NCBI GenBank assembly: GCA_947625045.1
Contig: CANQMW010000007.1
Location: 49,472-113,471, forward strand
Length of the DNA: 64,000 nucleotides
Source: an uncultured Oscillospiraceae bacterium
Lineage (GTDB): Bacteria; Bacillota; Clostridia; Oscillospirales; Oscillospiraceae
Reading direction: 5' to 3'
Part shown: positions 26,840 through 34,294 of the stretch, piece after piece
Layout: the number at the start of each line of letters is the position of its first letter
Numbering within the stretch: position 1 is the stretch's first letter
Translations under genes and position numbers: made by a program
Notes under the pieces: generated by a model
What the model was told of the DNA's origin: nothing
Seen by the model: the letters and a program-made list of their open reading frames with translations, nothing else
Databases searched by the model: none

Positions 26840-27044
26840 TTTAATTCTATTCTTTCACTATTGGGGAATATATATGCCTGTTCATAGGAACCCCATAAAG
26901 CATCCTCAACCACAACCATATCTTCAAAGTAAAATGTTCCTCTTTTTACTTCTTATTAAAATTCTGTAGTCTGACAATACGTCTAAAAAGTTCTGCAAGA
27001 CTAGTATTTTGTTTCTTGCATAGTTTTCCTATTCTTGTCCTCAA

Positions 27045-27185
27045 TCGTAGTAAAACCGGTCTCTGCCGATGGTGGCCCCTTCCAGGTAGTTCTCAGCGGA
27101 ACTGTCCTCCCAGCCCAGTACCCTGACCTCATTCTTGGTGATATAGTTGGGGGCAGTTCCTCTTTGCTGTAAAGATACAGCACCA
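27045..27185 (-). pseudogene. Remnant of a barnase-type ribonuclease
   Basis: After one frameshift in a C-run near 27150, the minus strand reads NYITKNEVRVLGWED and then EGATIGRDRFYYD. These match the barnase/RNase-N hallmark LPxNYITKxEAxxLGW...IGGDxFxNRE; the Glu and downstream catalytic His region is lost to stops. It is fused directly to the 3' end of the serine-recombinase remnant. Such RNases are usually secreted or toxin domains. Confidence 0.7.
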
Positions 27186-27640
27186 CTTGTTTTCGCGGGC
27201 CTTTTGCTCGCGTTCGGCCATTGTCTGTGTCCGAATATTCTCCCGCTCGATCTTCGCTACAACAGATAGAACAGAAATCATCAGCTTTCCGGAGTCTTTA
27301 GAACTGTCAATCCCATCTTCTGCGCAGATAAGATTTACGCCGAGATCCTGCATGTTCTGCAAAGGACTGAGTACGTCGGCAGCATTTCTGCCGAAGCGGG
27401 ATAGCTTAAACACAAGCACAAAAGATATGCCGTCTTTGCAATCCTCAATATAAGCGAGCATCCGCTGAAACTCATGCCGTCCTTGGATGTTCTTACCGGA
27501 AAAGTCCTCGCCAGAATGCTCACCTACGATCGCCTTGCCCTTATATCCTCCGTATTTCCATGGTTTTTCCCTCTGTGCCTCCAGACTGTAGCCATCGAAC
27601 TGTATGGAAGCAGACACGCGCGTAAAGATATAGCACTACT
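27170..27640 (-). pseudogene. Frameshifted, truncated serine recombinase
   Basis: Resolvase-type N-terminal catalytic domain: SIQFDGYSLEAQREK, VLVFKLSRFGRNAADVLS, GVNLICAEDGIDSS and VLSVVAKIERENIRTQTMAEREQKAREN. The start region VLYLYARV is in another frame, so a base was lost next to the catalytic Ser (ARVS). The large C-terminal DNA-binding part is missing and replaced by RNase remnant sequence. No active product is expected. Confidence 0.85.
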
Positions 27641-27857
27641 TTTCTTCATTCCCGTTGCCTCCGGCAGACTCGCTCTTTGCAAATGCCTCATTCCTGATGT
27701 AATACTCAAGAAGCCTAAAAACATATTCTGGCGCATGCCGGTTTCCGAGCTCCCATTCTGTCACAGTCCGATAAGGTATCTGGAAGACCTTGCAGAACTC
27801 TTTTCGGGTCAAGCCTGTGCTTTCCCGCAGATCTCTGATTCTTTCTTTACAATCCAT
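27636..27857 (-). CDS. XRE-family HTH repressor
   Basis: 73 residues from the ATG at 27857 (GAGG eight bases upstream). A single HTH domain spans most of it (RIRDLRESTGLTRKEFCKVFQIPYRTVTEWELGNRHAPEYVFRLL), followed by a low-complexity tail. The GTG at 27881 lies within an operator palindrome and is less likely. Two matching palindromes flank its promoter (27878-27926), strongly suggesting autorepression. It is followed without gap by the broken serine recombinase, which it probably once regulated. Confidence 0.82.
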   Translation of the reverse strand: MDCKERIRDLRESTGLTRKEFCKVFQIPYRTVTEWELGNRHAPEYVFRLLEYYIRNEAFAKSESAGGNGNEEK

Positions 27858-27877
27858 TCTGTTATCCTCACAAGAAT

Positions 27878-27926
27878 ACACGTTGCGTGTTCAGTATAAC
27901 ATGTTTTGTCTGGACACGCAACGTGT
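27878..27926 (-). promoter_or_regulatory. Promoter with two palindromic operators
   Basis: Operators at 27878-27890 and 27914-27926 are each ACACG-N3-CGTGT palindromes and exact reverse complements of one another. The promoter TTGCGT (27921-27916), 17-bp spacer, TATACT (27898-27893) lies between them. One operator covers the -35 and the other follows the -10, the classical layout for repressor binding. Confidence 0.8.
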
Positions 27927-28109
27927 AAAATCAAAATAATATGCGACAGTATTTGTTTGTGTCGGGTGACTCGGCTGATCGTTTGGTGATTCGGGGTCAG
28001 GCGTCGTTATATCCGGCGTTGCTTTCTGATCATCAAGGATGGCGGGGCCGTATTTCTGTATCACTTTACATCAATGTAGCGGCCAAAGGCGGCATTGTAT
28101 TTCGGTTCG

Positions 28110-29067
28110 TTAAAGCTCCTCCCAAATCAGATTCTTTCCCGCATGAGACTTCTTAGCGTACAGGTCCAGAATCTGCGGCGGAACATGCTCTACCGTCTGG
28201 CGCAAATCCTCCATCTCGTTCAGTTTGTCCGCTAACTCAGGCCATCTCTTGACGCTCTCTTTGTTGGCGTCGCGTTCCTTTTCGAGCTGTGCAAATTCGG
28301 ATTTGAGCTGCTTATATACGCTGTCATATTTCTTGATGCGTGACTTAAAACTCTCTGCGAGGGGAATGAATTTTTCGAGAAGCTCCTCCAATTTTGCCGT
28401 TTTAACCTTTTTGTAAGTGGGTTGGTATCCACCATGAACTGCATGATCTGTTCACGCATCCCGTTCAGATGGACTGCCTTTTTATAGACCTGGTGGGGAT
28501 ATGGTCCCGGCCGGTCTAACTGGCACTCCCGCTCCGCTCCAGGTCCGGGTATCGTTTGACCACGTGTTTCCAGAACTCGTCCTGCCACCATGTCAACTTC
28601 TTTTTGTTCCCGATGATATCCTTGGCGCATAATCGGCCGTCCTTGGTCAGCGGGACAAAGCAAAGGTGCGTATGGGGCGTTTTCTCGTCCATATGCACCA
28701 CAGCGGATATGATTATCTTTTTGGAATGATGCTCTTCGATAAACTGGAGAGCAAATTCAAAATATTCCCTTATCTCCGCTTTCTTTTTACCTTTGAAAAA
28801 CTCCGGACTTGCTTTAATGAGTGCCTCCACCATACGAACGCTGTTTGTGCGGGTACAGCAGCCGGACTCGCGGATCTGCTGCTCGACCGATCTGCGGTCT
28901 TTGCCCTTCGGCTCGATGATGTGGAAATTGTACTTGCTACAGCTCAGGCCTATATCGGGATTGCAGGCGTATTCCTCTTTGGTTCGCTCACTGTGGGCTT
29001 CGATCTGGCCGATGGCAGGACCCTTGTATTTAAGAAAACGCAAAATGGCGTGTTGTGCCTGTTCCAT
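28110..29067 (-). pseudogene. MobV-type relaxase, frameshifted
   Basis: From the ATG at 29067 (GGAGG upstream) the first frame encodes a Pre/Mob relaxase N-terminus. It contains NPDIGLSCSKYNFHI and the histidine-hydrophobe-histidine motif AVVHMDEKTPHTHLCFVPLT, and stops at about 28516. Homology continues in other frames: HIPTRVYKKAV-like sequence, then a coiled-coil C-terminus (28110-28391, FKSRIKKYDSVYKQLKSEFAQLEKERD). At least two frameshifts are present. A former mobilisable element. Confidence 0.85.
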
Positions 29068-29093
29068 TACTGAGGCCTCCGACCCTGCGGCTT

Positions 29094-29255
29094 CTAGCGC
29101 TTGGACCAGTAACGGTCGCAGACGACGATGCCCATGCGGAAACTCTGCTTGCAGTCCTGGGTACAGCCTCTACAGATAGGGTTATATGTAATACGATTAC
29201 GGCGGTTGAGGAAGAAAGACCATTCCTCCCGCCGTTTCTTGCTCATATGCGGCAT
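29094..29255 (-). CDS. Small cysteine-rich protein upstream of the relaxase remnant
   Basis: 53 residues, basic N-terminus (MSKKRREEWSFFLNRRNRITYN) and a CRGCTQDC cluster plus a fourth Cys (28, 31, 35, 46), suggesting a zinc knuckle. The ATG at 29255 is preceded by AGGAGT. It lies just before the relaxase remnant on the same strand, so it was probably a mobilisation accessory gene. Confidence 0.65.
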   Translation of the reverse strand: MPHMSKKRREEWSFFLNRRNRITYNPICRGCTQDCKQSFRMGIVVCDRYWSKR

Positions 29256-29461
29256 TGTTACTCCTTTGCAGTTGATAGTTGAGATTTGGTGTGCCGGGGC
29301 CAAAACTGTGTATATCCCCGGTGTCATTTTGGCGATTTTTCGGCGCTGTGAGCGCGTTTTCAACTGCCCGCCGTGCCGGGACAGCGGGGCGGCGAAAAGC
29401 GGCATTTTGTATCTTGTCGGGAGCATTGTGATCCCTCCTTCAGATTGGATTTGAGGGTCAA

Positions 29462-29487
29462 AAGCGCCTGCCGGGCGGCAGGCGCTT
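29462..29487. terminator. Strong GC hairpin
   Basis: Perfect 11-bp stem (29462-29472 with 29477-29487), 4-nt loop. On the minus strand it is followed by TTTT; on the plus strand by CATCATC. It separates the relaxase region from the DUF6076-like gene. Confidence 0.5.
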
Positions 29488-29501
29488 CATCATCCTCTGC
29501 A

Positions 29502-29674
29502 ATAGTTATGTTGGATCTCGCAAAAAACAGGCAAATGGCAGGACAAGCTCATTTCAAAAAACAGGACAGCGCCTGTGAATGGACAGACACGCCATCCTCC
29601 CTCTGTGATAGTTATGTTGGATCTCGCAAAAAACAGGCTAATGGCAGGACAAGCTCATTTCAAAAAACAGGACA
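29502..29674 (+). repeat. Two 67-bp direct repeats upstream of the DUF6076-like gene
   Basis: Copies at 29502-29568 and 29608-29674, 106 bp apart, differ by one base (CAAATGG versus CTAATGG). Each contains two ACAGGACA/ACAGG-type sub-repeats. The second copy runs into the promoter of the downstream gene. Confidence 0.85.
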
Positions 29675-29687
29675 AGTGTGCTATAAT
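29659..29687 (+). promoter_or_regulatory. Promoter of the DUF6076-like gene
   Basis: TTCAAA (29659-29664), 17-bp spacer, TATAAT (29682-29687), 30 bp before the ATG at 29718. The -35 lies within the second direct repeat, so repeat-binding factors could control it. Confidence 0.65.
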
Positions 29688-29717
29688 GGAGAAAAACGGA
29701 AAACAGGACGGACAGTA

Positions 29718-30695
29718 ATGGAACACAATATGCTGACGCTGGACTTCTGGCAGGATGCCGTGACATACGAGGGGCACACTATGCCCACCGGCACTCTGGG
29801 ATGCAACGCGCTGGATATATCAGATGAAGTGTTGGACACGCTGGATGGGCTGTGTGCCCCACTGAACAGATTCATGGGGACGCTCCAGTCAGGGCCGCCT
29901 GACGCAAGGCTTCTCCCAGCAGCACGGGAATGTGCTATTCAGATATTGGATGCTCTTGTTGCCATCCCGCCGTTTTCATATCTGGATCGGGATTTCTACG
30001 CAAAGGGCATAGAGGACGCTTTCACGCCGGATGGCGTTAAGGACTTCCAAGCCTATACGCTGGCGCTTATGACCGGAGGGCTGAACGCAGAAACGACGGC
30101 GCAGCACCGTCGCGGTATTCTGCTGGGGCGGCTGACCCCGGTACTGGCGCAGCTCGGTTTCTCTCTGCGGGAATATAAAAATGAAATGACCGTCTTTGCG
30201 GAAAAGCTGAACGGGCCGGAGGTGGAGCGTACCCCGGACGGCTTCGCAACGTGCTTTGGGGAACACTTCAAACCGGAACAAAGCGGCTCATGGATGGACA
30301 CCACGAACATCTCCGTGCAGTATGTGTCTGCTGTTCTGCCGGAAGACGAGACGCCTCGGCTGATAAAGCGGATGCACTTTGTCTCTTTCGTGGGGATGCT
30401 CCGGGCCGATCTCTTTGAGGGGCTGGGCGTGGGTCATGCCCCACGGAAGTGCCCCATTTGCGGGCGATGGTTTCTCACGACCAATGCGCGGCACACGAAA
30501 TACTGCGGCGGCCTTGCGCCAGGGGACAAGCTGGGCCGGACCTGCCGCCAGATAGGGAACCTGCGCGGCCGGGAACAGCGTGAACTGGCAGATGACCATC
30601 CGTTGAAGCTGATCTATGAGCGACGGCTGAATACCATAAACCGCAGCGTGAGCAGGGGGACACTGGACCGGGAGACCGCCGCAACCATGCGATAA
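29718..30695 (+). CDS. DUF6076-like protein with C-terminal zinc-ribbon
   Basis: 325-residue cytosolic protein. The N-terminal and central parts are mostly helical. The C-terminal module contains CPICGRWFLTTNARHTKYCGG (two CxxC/CxxxC-like pairs) followed by TCRQIGNLRGREQ, resembling CGNR-type or DUF6076 zinc modules that bind nucleic acid (from memory). The frame opens at 29373, but the ATG at 29718 follows a TATAAT promoter by 30 bp, and an AGGA site lies upstream. Probably a regulator carried by mobile elements. Confidence 0.7.
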   Translation: MEHNMLTLDFWQDAVTYEGHTMPTGTLGCNALDISDEVLDTLDGLCAPLNRFMGTLQSGPPDARLLPAARECAIQILDALVAIPPFSYLDRDFYAKGIEDAFTPDGVKDFQAYTLALMTGGLNAETTAQHRRGILLGRLTPVLAQLGFSLREYKNEMTVFAEKLNGPEVERTPDGFATCFGEHFKPEQSGSWMDTTNISVQYVSAVLPEDETPRLIKRMHFVSFVGMLRADLFEGLGVGHAPRKCPICGRWFLTTNARHTKYCGGLAPGDKLGRTCRQIGNLRGREQRELADDHPLKLIYERRLNTINRSVSRGTLDRETAATMR

Positions 30696-30711
30696 AATGC
30701 AAAACAAACTA

Positions 30712-31110
30712 TCAAATCATCTTGAAATGCGTTAACGTCTCAACGATTGCTGCTTCTTTCTCCGGTGGACATTGTGGTTGCCGTGACTTCTCCGACTTGG
30801 GCTTATTGTAATTCTCCCGCCTGGGTAATACCGTATTTTTGCTTCACCTGCGCGATATACAGGGAAGACACCGTAAGGCCGGTTGCTCCTTCACATAAGC
30901 CTTGATCTCCCCATAGGCCGCACCTTTCTGAAAGCCAGACATATCCATATCCTCCAAAGAGAAGTCAACGCGAATCTTCCTCGACTGGATTTCTCCCTTG
31001 GAAAGTTGAACAACCGTCTCAGCATGAGTCCTTCTGCGAAGAAGGACCACAATCGGCTGGCGGTATCCAATTTCACGCAGAACACCACTTCTCAAGAAAC
31101 CTTGCATTTT
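30712..31110 (-). pseudogene. C-terminal remnant of a 23S rRNA uracil methyltransferase
   Basis: Shifting frames recover the distinctive clostridial RlmD/RumA tail. The segments are AETVVQLSKGEIQSRKIRVDFSLED, YGEIKAYVKEQ, SSLYIAQVKQKYGI, then NYNKPKSEKSRQPQCPPEKEAAIVETL, ending at the stop at 30712. At least two frameshifts are present and the catalytic domain is absent. Confidence 0.75.
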
Positions 31111-31124
31111 CAAGGCTTACAGCG

Positions 31125-31185
31125 TAAAAAAGAAGGTAATCCATCTGACAAAATCCAATTTATTTGTTCAGAAAGATTACCTTCT
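31125..31185 (-). terminator. Terminator of the intact signal peptidase gene
   Basis: 10-bp inverted repeat (31131-31140 with 31176-31185) overlapping the stop codon at 31177. On the minus strand it is followed by a TTTTTT tract (31125-31130). The loop is long (35 nt). Confidence 0.6.
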
Positions 31186-31596
31186 ATCGCCCAGAACGAC
31201 AGCAGCCACATCTTTCTCCTTCACAAACAGCTCCTCCCAATACCGCGAGTCGTAGGAGTCCGCCGCGTTATCTCCCAAGACATAGAAGCAGCCATACGGA
31301 ACGGTGATGGTCTCACCGTCCCGTTCTATTTGTTCTCCCCCGCTCGCCGCGATCCTCTTCACCAGAAGCTCTCCATCATGCCTGAATATGATAATATCCC
31401 CGGTCTTCAGCTCCCCATGGAGTCGAAGGCCGAGGATAATACTGTTTTTGTGGAGCGTCGGTTCCATGGAGGAACTGGGTACATAGCCCACCAGCAGCAC
31501 CGTCTTGAGAATCAGCAGTGTCACCGCCGCGCATAGGACTGGGATCACCCAGCTTCGCTGTTTTCGCCTACCCGAAGATCTCTTTTCTTCCTTCAC
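31177..31596 (-). CDS. Type I signal peptidase
   Basis: 139-residue membrane-bound signal peptidase (S26A). It has a membrane anchor at 17-38, box B PSSSMEPT with nucleophile Ser43, the general base Lys80 (LLVKRIAASGG) and the box E sequence GDNAADSYDSR. It starts at the GTG at 31596, overlapping the zinc-finger gene stop by 4 nt (GTGA). Short for the family, as in other Gram-positive element-borne copies. It lies downstream of the pilin/sortase genes and probably processes pilin or transfer-protein signal peptides. Its decayed paralogue at 6240-6692 has Phe in place of Ser43. Confidence 0.9.
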   Translation of the reverse strand: MKEEKRSSGRRKQRSWVIPVLCAAVTLLILKTVLLVGYVPSSSMEPTLHKNSIILGLRLHGELKTGDIIIFRHDGELLVKRIAASGGEQIERDGETITVPYGCFYVLGDNAADSYDSRYWEELFVKEKDVAAVVLGDRR

Positions 31597-32045
31597 GCAC
31601 TCATCTCCTCCCTGTTTCTGATACCGACTCTCCTCGCTTCCAGGAACGCCTTGCTCCTGGAGATGACCTGCCGGCAGTAATACTCACCCAGGCAGCCGAT
31701 GTGTGCCTGGGACATCGGAGCTGAGATCGTGGCTGCCAGCCAGCGGTATGCCTCCTTCTTGCTCATATATCCGGACTGGTGCAGCTGGTCAAAGTAGCGA
31801 TGGGCTGTCCGGCGGAGTGCGCGCAGGTGACCGTTCGCCATCTCTCCCACCGGGGTCGTCGTCCCTGGGTGCGTGCGGACATAGGCGTCACATGCAGGGT
31901 ACCTGGCGCACACATACAGCATGGTATTGCTACTGTTGTCCCTGTAGATGCCATCCGCGCTTCTTAAGACGACTGGTGCACCGCAGTACGGGCAGCGCAT
32001 CTCATTGCGCTTCCTGGCGTTATCAATTCTAGTCTTCCTTCTCAT
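31593..32045 (-). CDS. DUF3268-type zinc-finger protein
   Basis: 150 residues. An N-terminal treble-clef-like zinc site (MRCPYCGAPVVLR and YVCARYPACDAYVRTHPG) is followed by a helical domain (LRALRRTAHRYFDQL, MSKKEAYRWLAATI, AHIGCLGEYYCRQVI). This is the DUF3268 pattern, thought to bind nucleic acid. The ATG at 32045 has GGGAGGGA directly upstream; the frame extends to 32114 through the leader. Co-transcribed with the signal peptidase behind a long structured leader. Also duplicated, in truncated form, at 6685-7005. Confidence 0.8.
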   Translation of the reverse strand: MRRKTRIDNARKRNEMRCPYCGAPVVLRSADGIYRDNSSNTMLYVCARYPACDAYVRTHPGTTTPVGEMANGHLRALRRTAHRYFDQLHQSGYMSKKEAYRWLAATISAPMSQAHIGCLGEYYCRQVISRSKAFLEARRVGIRNREEMSA

Positions 32046-32310
32046 AATTCCCTCCCAAATAAAAAAGCGGCCGGAAAACTGGCAAAAACAAACAGAGCCA
32101 AACACTGGAATCACGATGTCTCATCCAGCAATTGACTCTGTACGTTATTGGTCAGCCTTCCGGCCTATGAGATTGAAGATGGCTTGCGTCGTTAGAGATC
32201 AGCTCAGTGCGCATAATCCGTAACGGTTCCCTATCCCCCTTGGGACGGTCTGACTCCGGGCATGCTTCCGAAGTACCGAAAGCCTGGGCGCAAGCCCTTG
32301 CTTCGGCTAC
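32046..32310 (-). promoter_or_regulatory. Structured leader RNA, possible attenuator or riboswitch
   Basis: About 260 nt between a strong promoter and the zinc-finger start, with no credible gene. The 5' part folds into nested GC hairpins (CCGAAGC...GCTTTCGG near 32290). The 3' part has GGCCGGAA paired with TTCCGGCC (32155-32170 region with 32065-32072), followed by GCTTTTTTA, a terminator-like end just before the ribosome binding site. A CAGAG/CTCTG pair lies inside. I cannot assign it to a known riboswitch class. Confidence 0.5.
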
Positions 32311-32339
32311 AGTATAGCAAGCCATCACAGCTATGTCAA
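32311..32339 (-). promoter_or_regulatory. Consensus promoter of the zinc-finger/signal peptidase operon
   Basis: On the minus strand TTGACA (32339-32334), exactly 17 bp, TATACT (32316-32311). Near-perfect sigma-A consensus. The gap up to 32424 contains nothing else recognised. Confidence 0.85.
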
Positions 32340-32424
32340 GGATTTTTGCAATTTTTCTGTCTCATTTTGATGATTTTTCGAAAAAATGCTTGAATCCTTG
32401 CATAAATGTCAGTTTGGGAGAAAA

Positions 32425-33033
32425 TCACTCCTCTTCATCTTCATCGTCATCATACTCTTCCTCGGCCTTGCGCTTTGCGAACAGATGCACAGCCAGGAGT
32501 ATCCCGCCTGCGATCACCAGGCCTGCCAGGAAGATGATGATCGGCACCAGGGGCACGCCGCCGGACTGCTCCTCGGCCGGCTGGGTCTCCGCGGGCGCCG
32601 TTGTCTGCTCCCCGGCCTCGCTCTCGGACTCCTCAGGCAGAGGAGCCGGCACCTGCTCCGTTCCGGTCATCCCGACCGTACCGGACTGAGTCCCTGTCGC
32701 GCCAGATACCAGGCGGAGCACATAGGTGTGGCTCCCCCCTATCTCCATGCGCATGGATCCGTCATTGGCGACGGGAATGGTGCCCGGATATCCGCCCACG
32801 TCGGTCTCCAGGGTGAACTGTGCGCCTGCCCACTCCGGGCCAAAGTACAGCTCCAGCTGAGCCGGTTCCATCAGCTGCATCTCCGTCCCATCCGTGTCAT
32901 CCGGATAGAACTCGTCCGTGGCCAGGGCGGCGTAGGCCGGCACGGCCGCGATCAACAGGACCATGGCCATCAGCACCCCGATGACCAGCCAGCGCCCTGT
33001 GGAAGCGCTGAAATTAAAGATATGTGCTTTCAT
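32425..33033 (-). CDS. Membrane-anchored surface protein with acidic tail
   Basis: 202 residues: N-terminal signal/anchor (14-36, WLVIGVLMAMVLLIAAVPAYA), and an extracellular beta-rich domain (40-125). A Pro/Glu/Thr linker and a second membrane helix (about 158-184) follow, then an acidic cytoplasmic tail (EEEYDDDEDEEE). No LPxTG motif, so it is a membrane protein and not sortase-anchored. Last gene of the leftward transfer/pilus operon. The position suggests a pilus-base or mating-surface component; family not recognised. Confidence 0.7.
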   Translation of the reverse strand: MKAHIFNFSASTGRWLVIGVLMAMVLLIAAVPAYAALATDEFYPDDTDGTEMQLMEPAQLELYFGPEWAGAQFTLETDVGGYPGTIPVANDGSMRMEIGGSHTYVLRLVSGATGTQSGTVGMTGTEQVPAPLPEESESEAGEQTTAPAETQPAEEQSGGVPLVPIIIFLAGLVIAGGILLAVHLFAKRKAEEEYDDDEDEEE

Positions 33034-33056
33034 GATATATCCTCCTTCAAAGTAAT

Positions 33057-33488
33057 TCAGATGTTTGTCAATTCTTTCGACAGCATGCGGTATCCCCGGA
33101 TCGCCTCATCCACGCATCGGTCCAGTATCTCATAGAACCGATCCGGGCTCATTTTCACGTCCAGCCACTGCGTCGCTCTGTACGAGTAGCAGCAGAGCTC
33201 ATCGTTGACGGCATGAGAGCCCAATGCGCTGTTCAGATTCAGCTGATTGACCATCAGATACCGCTCTGCGGTCAGTTTGATCGTCTTGACCAGGCAGATC
33301 ATCATCAGCGGATGTACTTCCGAGAACGATATCTGCAGGAAGAAGCCCCGGTATTCCGTTGCGAGCGAGGTCATGTCCTCAACTGTCACGGTCAGCTGCT
33401 CCTTGACCATCTCCCGCATCTTTCCGGCGATCTTCTTTCGCAGCTGCTTCTCCTCTTTGCTCAGGTTGTTATACTTCATATGGTTCAT
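33057..33488 (-). CDS. Hypothetical cytosolic protein, possibly YbjN-like
   Basis: 143 residues. A basic N-terminal helix (KEEKQLRKKIAGKMREMVKEQL) is followed by an alpha/beta region. HPLMMICLVKTIKLTAERYLMVNQLN and SYRATQWLDVKMSPDRFYEILDRCVDEAIRGYRML loosely recall YbjN or secretion-chaperone folds. The start could be the ATG at 33488 or the one three codons later; no good ribosome binding site is adjacent. It lies between the second sortase and the anchored surface protein in the operon. Confidence 0.6.
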   Translation of the reverse strand: MNHMKYNNLSKEEKQLRKKIAGKMREMVKEQLTVTVEDMTSLATEYRGFFLQISFSEVHPLMMICLVKTIKLTAERYLMVNQLNLNSALGSHAVNDELCCYSYRATQWLDVKMSPDRFYEILDRCVDEAIRGYRMLSKELTNI

Positions 33489-33499
33489 GTCTTCGTCTA

Positions 33500-34294
33500 T
33501 TACGGTCCCTCCTTCCTTTCACAATAGACTACATATCGGTACAGGCCGCCGGACGCATAGGGGTGGCATGTGAGCAGCGTCAGCAGGTCCCTCCCCGGCT
33601 GGATCAGGATCTGGCCAACGTCGTCCGGATTGATGACGCGGATCTCAGCGACTTTGTAGGTCAGCGTCTCCCACAGGTTGGTGACGTAGACCTCGTCCCC
33701 CTCCTCCAAAACGTCGATATACCTGAAGTAGGGCGCTCCATACCAGCCCCGATGGGCTGCGATCACGCAGTTGGTGTCCGGGCCTCCGATTGGAAGACTG
33801 GTCTGGGACAGATGAACGGCCCCTTTTGCCATGTTCTCGCTGGAGGCTCCGAGGTAGATCGGCAACTCCACGTCCATTTTCGGTATGGTGATGACACCGA
33901 TCGCTTCGTCCTCGATCCCGTATGCCTGAAGATCAAAGGATGCCACCTGATATGACCATGCGTCGCAGAGCCCGGCCTGCCCGGAATCATAGATGCGCCG
34001 GTTGTAATCCAGCATCGCGTTATAAAGGTCCGCATACGGCCTCGGCGATGGTGTTGGAGCCGACACGTTGATATACTCGATCTTGACGTCGTCCTGATGC
34101 GCCTGTGACACCGTCCTGACCACGTCATAGAACTCACTCACGGCCGCATGAGCTCGGCTGGCCAGGTGGGCCCCGACCAGCTTTGGCCACAGGAGGACTG
34201 CGCTTCCCATCAGAAACACCATACAGGCGAAAGCCGTAAGGGCGCGCCGTTTCGCCCTTCTGCATCCCGCACTCCGGCTATTTCCTCTTCTCAT
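33500..34294 (-). CDS. Sortase, class C-like, second copy
   Basis: 264 residues: N-terminal membrane anchor (17-37) and sortase barrel with catalytic His181 (IAAHRG), Cys243 (TLLTCHPY) and Arg253 (GLYRYVVY). A Pro-rich TPSPRP segment around 81-86 may form part of a lid. It lacks the C-terminal membrane helix seen in the first sortase. The ATG at 34294 has AGGAGGT upstream and overlaps the first sortase gene by 17 nt; the frame opens at 34324. Probably polymerises or wall-anchors the LPQTG pilins encoded upstream. Confidence 0.88.
   Translation of the reverse strand: MRRGNSRSAGCRRAKRRALTAFACMVFLMGSAVLLWPKLVGAHLASRAHAAVSEFYDVVRTVSQAHQDDVKIEYINVSAPTPSPRPYADLYNAMLDYNRRIYDSGQAGLCDAWSYQVASFDLQAYGIEDEAIGVITIPKMDVELPIYLGASSENMAKGAVHLSQTSLPIGGPDTNCVIAAHRGWYGAPYFRYIDVLEEGDEVYVTNLWETLTYKVAEIRVINPDDVGQILIQPGRDLLTLLTCHPYASGGLYRYVVYCERKEGP

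Noticed and set aside
27941..28156. 71-codon plus-strand frame
   Set aside because: No ribosome binding site or family resemblance; overlaps the end of the relaxase relic.
29373..29717. N-terminal extension of the DUF6076-like protein
   Set aside because: The extension only translates the two 67-bp repeats and the promoter; the ATG at 29718 lies downstream of the TATAAT box.
32210..32320. Leader considered as a tRNA, cobalamin or cyclic-di-GMP riboswitch
   Set aside because: No cloverleaf, and the conserved cores of those riboswitches are not found by eye; left as an unclassified leader.
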